Positions 6,896 to 14,330 of a DNA stretch of 16,002 nucleotides are shown here, piece after piece. The stretch lies in the NCBI GenBank assembly GCA_934487205.1, contig CAKSRS010000055.1, forward strand, positions 1 to 16,002, read 5' to 3'. How positions within the stretch are numbered: the first letter of the stretch is position 1; each line of letters starts with the position of its first letter. The position numbers and the translations under genes were made by a program. The DNA comes from an uncultured Clostridia bacterium. GTDB lineage: Bacteria; Bacillota; Clostridia; UBA1381. Under the pieces are notes generated by a model. That model was not told the DNA's origin, did no database searches, and saw only the letters and a list, made by a program, of their open reading frames with translations.

Positions 6896-7591
6896 ATGCA
6901 GATGAACAGCAAAATTTTAATAGTAGATGACGAAAAAAACATTGTGGAATTAATACGCTTGTATCTGGAAAAGGAAGGATTTACGGTTTTGTGTGCATAT
7001 GACGGAAACGAAGCCCTGACGGTATTCCGCGAAAATATGCCGGACATAATAATTCTTGACATAATGCTGCCCGGAATGGACGGCTGGCAGGTATGCAAGG
7101 AAATCCGAAAGAGTTCCGATGTGCCGATAATAATGCTGACGGCGAAATCCGATACATTCGATAAAGTATTGGGGCTTGAGCTGGGTGCGGACGATTATAT
7201 GACAAAACCGTTTGAGGCGAAGGAGCTTTTGGCGCGCGTAAAAGCGGTTTTGCGGAGATTTGACAAGCCGGAGCAGACGAGCGGGTCGAAAGAGGTAAAC
7301 TACAGGAATTTGTCCATAAATATAGAAAATTACGAACTGAAGATAAACGGCGTACAGGTAGAGGCACCGCCGAAGGAAATCGAGCTTTTGTATTTTTTGG
7401 CGTCCAATCCCAACAGGGTGTACACGCGTGAACAGCTGTTGGAAGAAGTTTGGGGATTTGACTATTTCGGCGATTCGCGTACGGTGGACGTGCATATAAA
7501 GCGTCTGCGCGAAAAATTAGAGCCGGCGTATGCCGACTGGCAGCTTAAAACGGTTTGGGGCGTCGGATACAAATTTGAGGTAAAGAAATAA
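6896..7591 (+). CDS. OmpR/PhoB-family response regulator
   Basis: A 231-residue DNA-binding regulator. The N-terminal receiver domain (about 5-120) has the acidic pair D11-D12, phosphoacceptor D55 in LDIMLPG, switch T82 and K104 in TKPF, all intact. The C-terminal winged-helix domain (about 132-229) shows PPKEIELLYFLASNP, the recognition segment DSRTVDVHIKRLREKL and VWGVGYKF. The ATG at 6896 has a better-placed ribosome binding site (AGAGGGGG, 6885-6892) than the in-frame ATG at 6902, though the latter would give the more usual MNSKILIVDDE start; the choice is uncertain by two codons. Its TAA shares a base with the kinase ATG (TAATG at 7589-7593). Closest in style to WalR/PhoP regulators; the stimulus and regulon are unknown. 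Confidence 0.95.
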   Translation: MQMNSKILIVDDEKNIVELIRLYLEKEGFTVLCAYDGNEALTVFRENMPDIIILDIMLPGMDGWQVCKEIRKSSDVPIIMLTAKSDTFDKVLGLELGADDYMTKPFEAKELLARVKAVLRRFDKPEQTSGSKEVNYRNLSINIENYELKINGVQVEAPPKEIELLYFLASNPNRVYTREQLLEEVWGFDYFGDSRTVDVHIKRLREKLEPAYADWQLKTVWGVGYKFEVKK

Positions 7592-8997
7592 TGTTTAAAA
7601 CGATATTTCAGCGATTATTCTGGACAAGTACGGCAATAATAGTATTTGTCGTATCCACCGTTTCGCTGTCGATGATATTTCTCATGAAACGTTTTGTTCT
7701 GGACGAAAAATTCACGTCGGCGATGAAAGCGTCGCGCAGTATAGAATATCTGACGACCAACTTTGTTGCCGATGATGTCGATAGCCGTTATCGGCGCGTG
7801 TATGATTCAACGCTTGAGTCGTGGTCGATAATGGTGGAGGCGGATATCACCGTGGTAAATCAGAACGGCGCGATTTTTGCATCCACCAATTCACGCAGAA
7901 GTGTACAGCCGGAACTGTCGAAAAAGGTGATATCGGGCGAAGTTGTGCGCACGCATGCAAGCGCGCAGGCGGGCGGCGACTACATTATCGGAATCCCGAT
8001 AAAATATAACGGTGCGGTGATAGGCGGAATATTCTATTATTATCCGCCGGGGATTATGAAAAACACTTTGCGTGATTTTTCGTCGATGATATTCCTGTCG
8101 CTGATAATTGCCATGATGATAGCGCTGTGCCTGATAGCGTTCGAGTCGCGGCACATATCCGGCCCGCTGAAACAGATAAACACGGCGGTTTTGGAGATAG
8201 CGTCGGGAAAATTTGACAAGCGCGTAAATCTTTCGGGCAATGATGAAATCACGCAGCTTGCGTCGAGCTTTAACTATATGGCGGACTCGCTTCAGCATCT
8301 TGAGGAGATGCGCGCAAGTTTTGTTTCCGATATATCACATGAACTCCGTACGCCGATGACGTCGATTTCGGGGTTCATTCAGGGCATAATCGACGGTACG
8401 ATTCCGAAGGAAAAGGAAACGGAGTATCTCACAATAGTGCTTGAAGAATCGAAACGGCTGTCGCGTCTGACGAACGAAATGTTTGAAATGACGAAAATGT
8501 CGTCGCCGGAATACAAGCTTTCCGTCAAGAGGTTTGATTTTGCCGAGGCGGTGCGGCTGTGTATAATCAGCGCGGAGCAAAAAATTGATGAGCGCAGTCT
8601 GCAGCTTGATGTGTGGTTTGAAAGCGACGCGATGTATGTCATAGCCGATCCGGATGCAATAAAAAGAGTTATAATTAATCTTTTGGATAATGCGATAAAA
8701 TTCAGCACCGAGGGCAGAACGATAACTATTCGTGTGTTTGAAAAAGGCAAGCATGTTGTATTTGAGATAATCAACTACGGTGGGGGCATAAGCGAGGAGG
8801 ACATACCGCACATTTTTGACAGATTTTACAAAACGGACAAAGCGCGCAGCCGTGACCGTACGGGTGCGGGGTTGGGGCTGTCGTTTGCGAAGAACATAAT
8901 CAATCTGCACTCCCAGCAGATTACGGTCTCCAGCACGCCCCAAGAAGAAGGAAGGATCAAGAAAACCACCTTCACTTTCACACTCGAAAAAGCCTAA
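7591..8997 (+). CDS. Membrane sensor histidine kinase (HAMP-HisKA-HATPase)
   Basis: A 468-residue transmembrane kinase partnering the regulator encoded just upstream. TM1 is about 12-32, an extracytoplasmic sensing region about 33-163 follows, and TM2 is about 165-185. A HAMP linker begins near SGPLKQI (190) and runs to about 240. The dimerisation/phosphoacceptor domain has H250 in SHELRTPMTSISG. The ATPase domain has the N box NLLDNAIK (N363, N367), a G1 box NYGGGI (395-400), the F box IFDRFYKTD and the G2 box TGAGLGL (424-430). The G1 aspartate is replaced by N395, a variant also seen in some active Gram-positive kinases. The sensor region is not one I recognise. Array B follows directly after the stop codon, with no ordinary terminator. 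Confidence 0.95.
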   Translation: MFKTIFQRLFWTSTAIIVFVVSTVSLSMIFLMKRFVLDEKFTSAMKASRSIEYLTTNFVADDVDSRYRRVYDSTLESWSIMVEADITVVNQNGAIFASTNSRRSVQPELSKKVISGEVVRTHASAQAGGDYIIGIPIKYNGAVIGGIFYYYPPGIMKNTLRDFSSMIFLSLIIAMMIALCLIAFESRHISGPLKQINTAVLEIASGKFDKRVNLSGNDEITQLASSFNYMADSLQHLEEMRASFVSDISHELRTPMTSISGFIQGIIDGTIPKEKETEYLTIVLEESKRLSRLTNEMFEMTKMSSPEYKLSVKRFDFAEAVRLCIISAEQKIDERSLQLDVWFESDAMYVIADPDAIKRVIINLLDNAIKFSTEGRTITIRVFEKGKHVVFEIINYGGGISEEDIPHIFDRFYKTDKARSRDRTGAGLGLSFAKNIINLHSQQITVSSTPQEEGRIKKTTFTFTLEKA

Positions 8998-9455
8998 AAT
9001 TTCCACAGCTTACCGCTTTTTGCGCGGGGCGGTACAAACGTACAGCCGACAGCGCGTCAAAGGCGGCAATCTGCGAAAATTTACCACAGGACGGGATTTT
9101 GCGCGGGATGCATCTGCGTGGAACGAGCGGCGGCAAAGGGCAAGGTTATTTTGACTGACTCGTTTCGGACGTGTACGGTACAAATATACAGCCGACAGCG
9201 CGTCAAAGACGGCAATCTGCGAAAATTTACCACAGGACGGGATTTTGCGCGGGGTGCATCTGCGTGGAAAAAGCGGCGGCAAAGGGCAAGGTTATTTTGA
9301 CTGACTCGTTTCGGACGTGTGCGGTACAAATATACAGCCGACAGCGCGTCAAAGGCGGCAATCTGCGAAAATTCACCACAGGACGGGATTTTGCGCGGGA
9401 TGCATCTGCGTGGAAAAAGCGGCGGCAAAGGGCAAGGTTATTTTGATTGAACCAA
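8996..9455 (+). repeat. Intergenic tandem repeat array B (three 146-bp units)
   Basis: This gap holds no credible gene. The landmark GGTACAAA occurs at 9031, 9177 and 9323, an exact 146-base period. Other shared landmarks are CAGCCGACAGCGCGTCAAAG, CACAGGACGGGATTTTGCGC and GGCAAAGGGCAAGGTTATTT. Units differ by only a few substitutions. A partial unit from 8996 (AAAATTTCCACAG, then TTTTTGCGCGGG) starts within the kinase stop codon region. The period is 2 mod 3, so open frames of about 60-115 codons on both strands change frame at each unit and are not a protein repeat. Unit 1 carries GTAC-AAAC-GTAC (9032-9043) inside a CGG...CCG stem. The core matches array C. Confidence 0.9.
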
Positions 9456-9480
9456 GCCGGGCGCAAAATCATACAAAGCA

Positions 9481-9508
9481 TTGCAGTATCTTACGGAGCA
9501 AATATAAG
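9481..9508 (+). promoter_or_regulatory. Weak candidate promoter for trxB
   Basis: TTGCAG (9481-9486) and TATAAG (9503-9508) are 16 bases apart and lie just after array B, 30 bases before the trxB start. The -35 is poor, so this is only a candidate; read-through from the upstream kinase operon cannot be excluded. Confidence 0.3.
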
Positions 9509-9525
9509 TGAAAATTTACGAAAAA

Positions 9526-9531
9526 AAGGAG
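9526..9531 (+). promoter_or_regulatory. Ribosome binding site that fixes the trxB start
   Basis: AAGGAG six bases before ATG 9538. It favours this start over the in-frame GTG at 9508, which would add a lysine-rich ten-residue tail ahead of the FAD-binding strand. Confidence 0.85.
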
Positions 9532-9537
9532 AAAATC

Positions 9538-10437
9538 ATGGATTTTGATGTAATTATAATCGGAGCGGGACCGTCGGCGCTGAGTGCGGGAATATACAGC
9601 GGCAGAGCCGGACTCAAAGCGTTGATTTTATCACCTCAGGGCGCGGGCGGACAAGTGAGTTACACAAATGAAATAGAAAACTACCCGGGATTTACCGGCT
9701 CGGGCGCGGAGCTTGCGGAAAAAATGTACAATCAGGCAAAAAATGCCGGTGTGGTATTTGCGGGCGAGCAAGCACAGGAAATCCGCCAAACGTCGGGGAC
9801 GTGGTCAGTGCGGACGCGCCGCGGCGAATATCGTGCGAAGGCGGTAATAATTGCAACGGGCGCGTCGCCGCGCAAGCTCGGTGCAGACGGCGAAGAACGG
9901 CTTACGGGTGCGGGAGTATCTTATTGCGCAACGTGTGACGGCGCGTTTTATAAAGATAAAACGGTCATGGTAGCGGGCGGCGGAAACACTGCATTTTCCG
10001 ACGCGCTGTATCTGTCGCGGTTTTGCAGACGCGTATATCTTGTACACCGGAGCGAAAACTTCCGCGCGTCGCGTATTCTTCGTGACAGAGTATTTGCATG
10101 CGGCAAAATCATTGTACGCACCAATGAAGTCGTGGAAAAAATCCAGGGTGAGAATGCGGTAAAATCGGTAGTTTTGAAACATACGCTGTCATCGCACATA
10201 AGCGTTGCCGAAACCGACGCGGTATTTGTTGCAATCGGCAGAGAGCCGCAGAGCGGGATAGCACGCGGACTTTGCGAAATTGATAAAGACGGGTATATAA
10301 TAACGGACGAAAAAATGCGGACAGACAAGCCGGGGCTTTATGCAGTGGGCGATGTGCGCAATACGCCGCTGCGTCAGATAATAACGGCGGCGGCAGACGG
10401 CGCGGTTGCGGCGGAGGATATAGCGGAGAGTCTGTAG
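9538..10437 (+). CDS. trxB: Thioredoxin reductase
   Basis: A 299-residue cytosolic flavoprotein that transfers electrons from NADPH through FAD and a redox-active disulfide to thioredoxin or a similar acceptor. It has the FAD motif IIGAGPSALSAGIYSGRAG (7-25), the active-site CATCDG (C130, C133), the NAD(P) motif AGGGNTA, and a C-terminal FAD segment GLYAVGDVRNTPLRQIITAAADG. The NADPH 2'-phosphate loop reads HRSENFRAS, keeping the first and last arginines of the usual HRRxxFRA but with serine for the second, so cofactor preference might be weaker for NADPH. It is slightly shorter than typical (305-320). The ABC exporter genes follow after 12 bases, suggesting one operon linking thiol redox state to export. 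Confidence 0.94.
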   Translation: MDFDVIIIGAGPSALSAGIYSGRAGLKALILSPQGAGGQVSYTNEIENYPGFTGSGAELAEKMYNQAKNAGVVFAGEQAQEIRQTSGTWSVRTRRGEYRAKAVIIATGASPRKLGADGEERLTGAGVSYCATCDGAFYKDKTVMVAGGGNTAFSDALYLSRFCRRVYLVHRSENFRASRILRDRVFACGKIIVRTNEVVEKIQGENAVKSVVLKHTLSSHISVAETDAVFVAIGREPQSGIARGLCEIDKDGYIITDEKMRTDKPGLYAVGDVRNTPLRQIITAAADGAVAAEDIAESL

Positions 10438-10449
10438 AGAGGGTAGCGA

Positions 10450-12186
10450 ATGAAAAAACTGTTTAAATACATGAAAGATTATCGCCGCGAGGCGTTTTTG
10501 GGACCGCTTTTCAAGCTTTTGGAAGCGTCCTTTGAACTTTTCGTACCGCTTGTTGTTGCGGCGATAATTGACGGCGGAATAGCATCGGGCGATAGGGGAT
10601 ATGTAATAAAAATGTGCGGCATGTTGGTGCTTTTGGCGTCGGTAGGTCTTGCAAGTACGCTCACGGCGCAGTATTTTGCGGCAAAAGCGTCGGTAGGATT
10701 TGTCACGAAAATCCGTCATGCGCTGTTTTCTCATATACAGTCACTTTCGCATACGGAACTTGACCAAACGGGAATATCGACGCTTATAACGAGAATAACG
10801 GGCGATGTAAATCAGGTGCAGACGGGAATGAATTTAACGCTGCGCCTGCTTTTGCGTTCGCCGTTTGTGGTATTCGGCGCGATGGTGATGGCGTTTACGG
10901 TGGACGTAAAGGCGGCGATGGTTTTTGCCGTGCTGATACCTGTTTTGGCGGTGGTAGTATTTGCGATAATGCTCGTATCTATCCCGCTTTATAAAAAAGT
11001 GCAGGCGCATCTTGACAATGTTTTGGGGATAACGCGTGAGAATCTTACGGGCAGCCGCGTAATCCGCGCATTTTGCAAGGAGGACGAAGAAACGGCGGAG
11101 TTCGAGGCGCGCAACGCGGTGCTGACGGCGTCGCAAAAGCTTGTGGGGCGGATTTCGGCGCTGATGAATCCGCTGACGTATGCGATATTAAACATTGCGA
11201 TAGTGGCGCTGATTTGGAAGGGCGCAGTGTGTGTAAATACGGGAACGCTCACACAGGGCGAAGTCGTGGCACTCTACAATTATATGTCACAGATTTTGGT
11301 GGAGTTGATTAAGCTTGCGAATTTGATAATAAATATCACGAAATCCATTGCGTGCGGAAACCGAATAGAGCAGGTGCTCGAGATAGAGCCGTCGGTAACC
11401 GACGGCGGCACGGCGGAAGGAAAGGAAAATGCTCCGGCAGTTGAATTTAAAGACGTTTCGCTGCGGTATAAAGGCGCGGCGGAAAATTCGCTCAGCGGAA
11501 TAAGCTTCACGGCGGCGCGCGGCGAAACCGTCGGCATAATCGGCGGAACGGGTTCGGGCAAAAGCTCGCTCGTAAACCTAATTCCGCGGTTTTATGATGT
11601 GTACGGCGGCGAAGTGCTGGTAAACGGTGTAAATGTACGCGATTGGAACATATCCGCGCTGAGAAAAAATATTGCGGTTGTGCCGCAGAAGGCGGTGCTT
11701 TTCAGCGGAACGATACGTGAAAATCTGTTATGGGGCAATGAGAATGCGTCGGACGATGAACTTTGGTCGGCGGTGGAGACGTCGCAGTCGGCGGACGTTG
11801 TAAAAAGTAAGGAAAACGGGCTTGACAGCATGATTGAGCAGGGCGGAAAAAATCTGTCGGGCGGGCAGCGCCAGCGGCTCACGATAGCGCGGGCACTTGT
11901 TAAAAGTGCGGAGATACTTATCATGGACGACAGTGCGTCGGCGCTTGATTTTGCGACTGATGCAAAACTCCGTGCGGCGATACAAGATCTTGGTAACCGC
12001 CCGTGTACATTTATAGTGTCGCAAAGGGCGTCCTCGGTAATGCACGCGGATAAAATAATCGTGCTTGATGACGGCGCGGCGGTAGGCATAGGCACGCATG
12101 AGGAGCTTTTGCGCGATTGTGCGATTTATGCCGAAATATATGCGACCCAGTTCAAAAGCGGCAAGAGAGGTGCGGTAAATGGCTAA
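10450..12186 (+). CDS. ABC exporter half-transporter, degenerate-ATPase subunit (YheI/LmrC-like)
   Basis: A 578-residue fused membrane/ATPase protein with six predicted membrane helices in the first 300 residues (for example 26-40, 56-76, 136-150, 154-178, 240-262, 275-297) and a nucleotide-binding domain from about 330. Walker A is GGTGSGKS (365-372), the signature is a canonical LSGGQ (469-473), but Walker B reads IMDDSASALD with D494 where the catalytic glutamate belongs, and the switch histidine is Q525 (VSQR). These are hallmarks of the non-catalytic-site subunit of heterodimeric exporters. It overlaps the partner gene by eight bases. The substrate cannot be deduced: such pairs move drugs, lipids or peptides. 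CydDC, which sits beside trxB in E. coli, was considered but the sequence looks like the YheI group. Confidence 0.94.
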   Translation: MKKLFKYMKDYRREAFLGPLFKLLEASFELFVPLVVAAIIDGGIASGDRGYVIKMCGMLVLLASVGLASTLTAQYFAAKASVGFVTKIRHALFSHIQSLSHTELDQTGISTLITRITGDVNQVQTGMNLTLRLLLRSPFVVFGAMVMAFTVDVKAAMVFAVLIPVLAVVVFAIMLVSIPLYKKVQAHLDNVLGITRENLTGSRVIRAFCKEDEETAEFEARNAVLTASQKLVGRISALMNPLTYAILNIAIVALIWKGAVCVNTGTLTQGEVVALYNYMSQILVELIKLANLIINITKSIACGNRIEQVLEIEPSVTDGGTAEGKENAPAVEFKDVSLRYKGAAENSLSGISFTAARGETVGIIGGTGSGKSSLVNLIPRFYDVYGGEVLVNGVNVRDWNISALRKNIAVVPQKAVLFSGTIRENLLWGNENASDDELWSAVETSQSADVVKSKENGLDSMIEQGGKNLSGGQRQRLTIARALVKSAEILIMDDSASALDFATDAKLRAAIQDLGNRPCTFIVSQRASSVMHADKIIVLDDGAAVGIGTHEELLRDCAIYAEIYATQFKSGKRGAVNG

Positions 12187-13906
12187 AAAAGGTACGTTGT
12201 CAAGGGTGCTGTTGTATGTGCGTAAGTACCGGGTGCTCATGGGCATATCGATAGTGCTTGCCGCCGTAACGGTGGCGCTTACGCTGTATGTTCCGGTGCT
12301 TGTCGGCAAAGCGATTGACTGCATAATTGCCGCAGGACAGGTGGATTTTGCGGCGATAAATCCGATTTTACTGCGTATTGCGGTTGTTGCGGCGATTACG
12401 GCGCTTTTGCAGTGGGTGATGAATAATGTCAATAATTATGTCACGTATAATGTTGTGCGCGATGTGCGCGGCGATGCGTTCCGCAAGCTGGAGGTTTTGC
12501 CGCTGTCCTTTATTGATACGCACCGCCCGGGCGAAATTGTCAGCCGTATTATTGCGGACGCAGACCAATTTTCGGACGGGCTTTTAATGGGATTTACGCA
12601 GCTGTTCACGGGCGTTGTAACAATTTTGGGAACGCTGTTTTTCATGTTTCGCCTGAATGTGGGGATAACTTTTGCGGTAGTGGTTCTGACGCCGCTGTCG
12701 CTTTTTGTGGCAAAATTTATTGCCGGCAGAACATATTCCATGTTCCGCAGACAATCGGAGGTGCGCGGCGAACAGACGGCGCTCATTGATGAAATGATAG
12801 GAAATCAGAAGGTGCTAAAGGCGTTCGGCTATGAAGAAAAAGCTACGGCGCGCTTTGACGAAATAAATGAGCGTTTGGAAAAATTTTCGCTCCGTGCGAC
12901 GTTTTTCTCATCGCTGACGAATCCGACAACGCGCTTTGTGAATGCGCTTGTTTATGCATGCGTGGCGTTTTTCGGGGCACTTTCGGTAATCGGCGGCGGG
13001 ATCTCCGTGGGCGGGCTTTCGTGCTTTTTAAGTTATGCAAATCAGTACACAAAGCCGTTCAACGAAATCTCGGGTGTCGTTACCGAATTGCAGAACGCAC
13101 TTGCGTGTGCGGCGCGGATTTTTGAACTTATCGACGAACCGGCGCAAAGTGCCGACGCCGATAAACAGCTCGGCGAGGCGACGGGGCGCGTAGACATGAA
13201 AAATGTGAGTTTTTCATACACACCGGAGCGTAAGCTTATCGAAAATCTGAATTTATCGGCAAAATCGGGGCAAAAAATAGCAATTGTCGGGCCAACGGGC
13301 TGCGGAAAAACGACATTGATAAATCTTTTGATGCGGTTTTATGACGTAACGGGCGGCGAGGTGTGTGTTGATGATGAAGATATACGTACTGTCACGCGGC
13401 GCAGTCTACGCAAAAATTACGGCATGGTATTGCAGGAAACATGGCTCAAAAGCGGCACGGTGCGTGAGAATATTGTGATGGGCAAGCCGGACGCAACTGA
13501 TGATGAAGTCATAGCTGCGGCGAAAGCGGCACACAGCCATGGATTTATAAAAAGACTGCCGAATGGATACGATACGATAATTTCCGACAATGACGGATTG
13601 CTGTCCCAGGGTGAAAAGCAGTTGTTATGCATAACGCGCGTTATGCTGTGCCTGCCGCCGATGCTCATTCTTGATGAGGCGACATCGTCAATCGATACGC
13701 GCACGGAAATGAAAATTCAGGACGCGTTTCGGCGGCTGATGAACGGGCGCACAAGCTTTATTGTAGCGCATCGGCTGTCGACGATACTTGACGCGGATTT
13801 GATTTTGGTGATGAAGGACGGAAACATAATCGAACAGGGTACACATGCCCAACTCATCGCCCAAAAAGGATATTACTATACGCTCTACAACAGTCAGTTC
13901 GCTTAG
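12179..13906 (+). CDS. ABC exporter half-transporter, catalytic-site partner (YheH/LmrD-like)
   Basis: A 575-residue partner of the preceding subunit, with membrane helices in the first 310 residues (for example 20-43, 63-82, 140-158, 162-180, 252-275) and an ATPase domain from about 337. Walker A is GPTGCGKT (371-378), Q-loop Q419, Walker B ILDEATSSID with the catalytic E500, and H531 in VAHRLSTI is intact, but the signature is LSQGE (475-479) rather than LSGGQ. Its motor residues thus pair with the good signature of the other subunit to give one competent ATP site, while the second composite site is degenerate. The start is preceded by GAGAGG (eight bases away) and overlaps the upstream stop. 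It ends in LYNSQFA, normal for the group; array C begins at its stop codon. Confidence 0.94.
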   Translation: MAKKGTLSRVLLYVRKYRVLMGISIVLAAVTVALTLYVPVLVGKAIDCIIAAGQVDFAAINPILLRIAVVAAITALLQWVMNNVNNYVTYNVVRDVRGDAFRKLEVLPLSFIDTHRPGEIVSRIIADADQFSDGLLMGFTQLFTGVVTILGTLFFMFRLNVGITFAVVVLTPLSLFVAKFIAGRTYSMFRRQSEVRGEQTALIDEMIGNQKVLKAFGYEEKATARFDEINERLEKFSLRATFFSSLTNPTTRFVNALVYACVAFFGALSVIGGGISVGGLSCFLSYANQYTKPFNEISGVVTELQNALACAARIFELIDEPAQSADADKQLGEATGRVDMKNVSFSYTPERKLIENLNLSAKSGQKIAIVGPTGCGKTTLINLLMRFYDVTGGEVCVDDEDIRTVTRRSLRKNYGMVLQETWLKSGTVRENIVMGKPDATDDEVIAAAKAAHSHGFIKRLPNGYDTIISDNDGLLSQGEKQLLCITRVMLCLPPMLILDEATSSIDTRTEMKIQDAFRRLMNGRTSFIVAHRLSTILDADLILVMKDGNIIEQGTHAQLIAQKGYYYTLYNSQFA

Positions 13907-14240
13907 TGCACGCAATATGCGTCGCATTTCACTCACATTCAAGGCTCGGAGTACTTGTGTACGCCGTCGCCTTTCATGTAAGCAAACTGCTTGCATCTTG
14001 TGCGCACTAAAAGAGGGAATATGCGGTGCATTTTACTACTTTTTGCTCAGGGTGGTACATTCGTACAGCACCGCTCGCTGCAAAGCAGCAAACTGACGGC
14101 AATCTTGTGCGCACTAAAAGAGGGAATATGCGGTGCATTTTACTACTTTTTGCTCGGGGCGGTATATTCGTACAGCACCGCTCGCTGCAAAGCAGCAAAC
14201 TGACGGCAATCTTGTGCGCACTAAAAAGGGAATATGCGTC
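13906..14240 (+). repeat. Intergenic tandem repeat array C (107-bp period)
   Basis: This stretch has no credible gene. The landmark CTTGTGCGCACTAAAA occurs at 13997, 14104 and 14211, an exact 107-base period, giving two nearly identical full units and a partial third ending near 14240. A diverged unit (13906-13996) begins at the TAG of the exporter gene (AATATGCGTCGCATTTCACT against AATATGCGGTGCATTTTACT). Hairpins include GTAC-TTGT-GTAC flanked by CGG/CCG (13947-13966), GGTG-GTAC-ATTC-GTAC-AG-CACC (14051-14072) and GCTGC-AAA-GCAGC in each full unit. In the second full unit the stem changes to GTAT/GTAC, keeping a G-U pair. Short open frames here shift by two bases per unit and are discounted. 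Confidence 0.88.
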
Positions 14241-14274
14241 GGATTTACGTGTACAGAAATTTCATATATAAAAG

Positions 14275-14320
14275 CAGGCAGCTGCAGCAATTATATTGCT
14301 GCGACTGCCTGTTTGATTTT
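14275..14320. terminator. Bidirectional terminator between array C and the NarL-type regulator gene
   Basis: CAGGCAG (14275-14281) pairs with CTGCCTG (14305-14311), then a two-base mismatch, then GCAGCAA (14284-14290) with TTGCTGC (14296-14302) around a five-base loop. On the + strand it is followed by TTTGATTTT; on the - strand by TTTTATATA. It ends transcription of the exporter operon and of the convergent two-component operon. Confidence 0.82.
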
Positions 14321-14330
14321 CTCTGAAGAT

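Noticed and set aside
9010..9511. Overlapping open frames of 60-115 codons on both strands in array B
   Set aside because: They result from tandem 146-bp units without stops in several frames; the 2-mod-3 period changes the frame at each unit, there are no good ribosome binding sites, and composition is cysteine/arginine-rich and unlike real genes.
10450..13906. Assignment of the exporter as CydDC because of adjacent trxB
   Set aside because: The FKLLEASFELFVPLV start, the VSQR switch and the LSQGE signature fit the YheIH/LmrCD group; no cytochrome bd genes are nearby.
5602..14240. CRISPR arrays
   Set aside because: Units of 107-146 bp are similar throughout, without short repeats alternating with unique spacers, and no cas genes are present.
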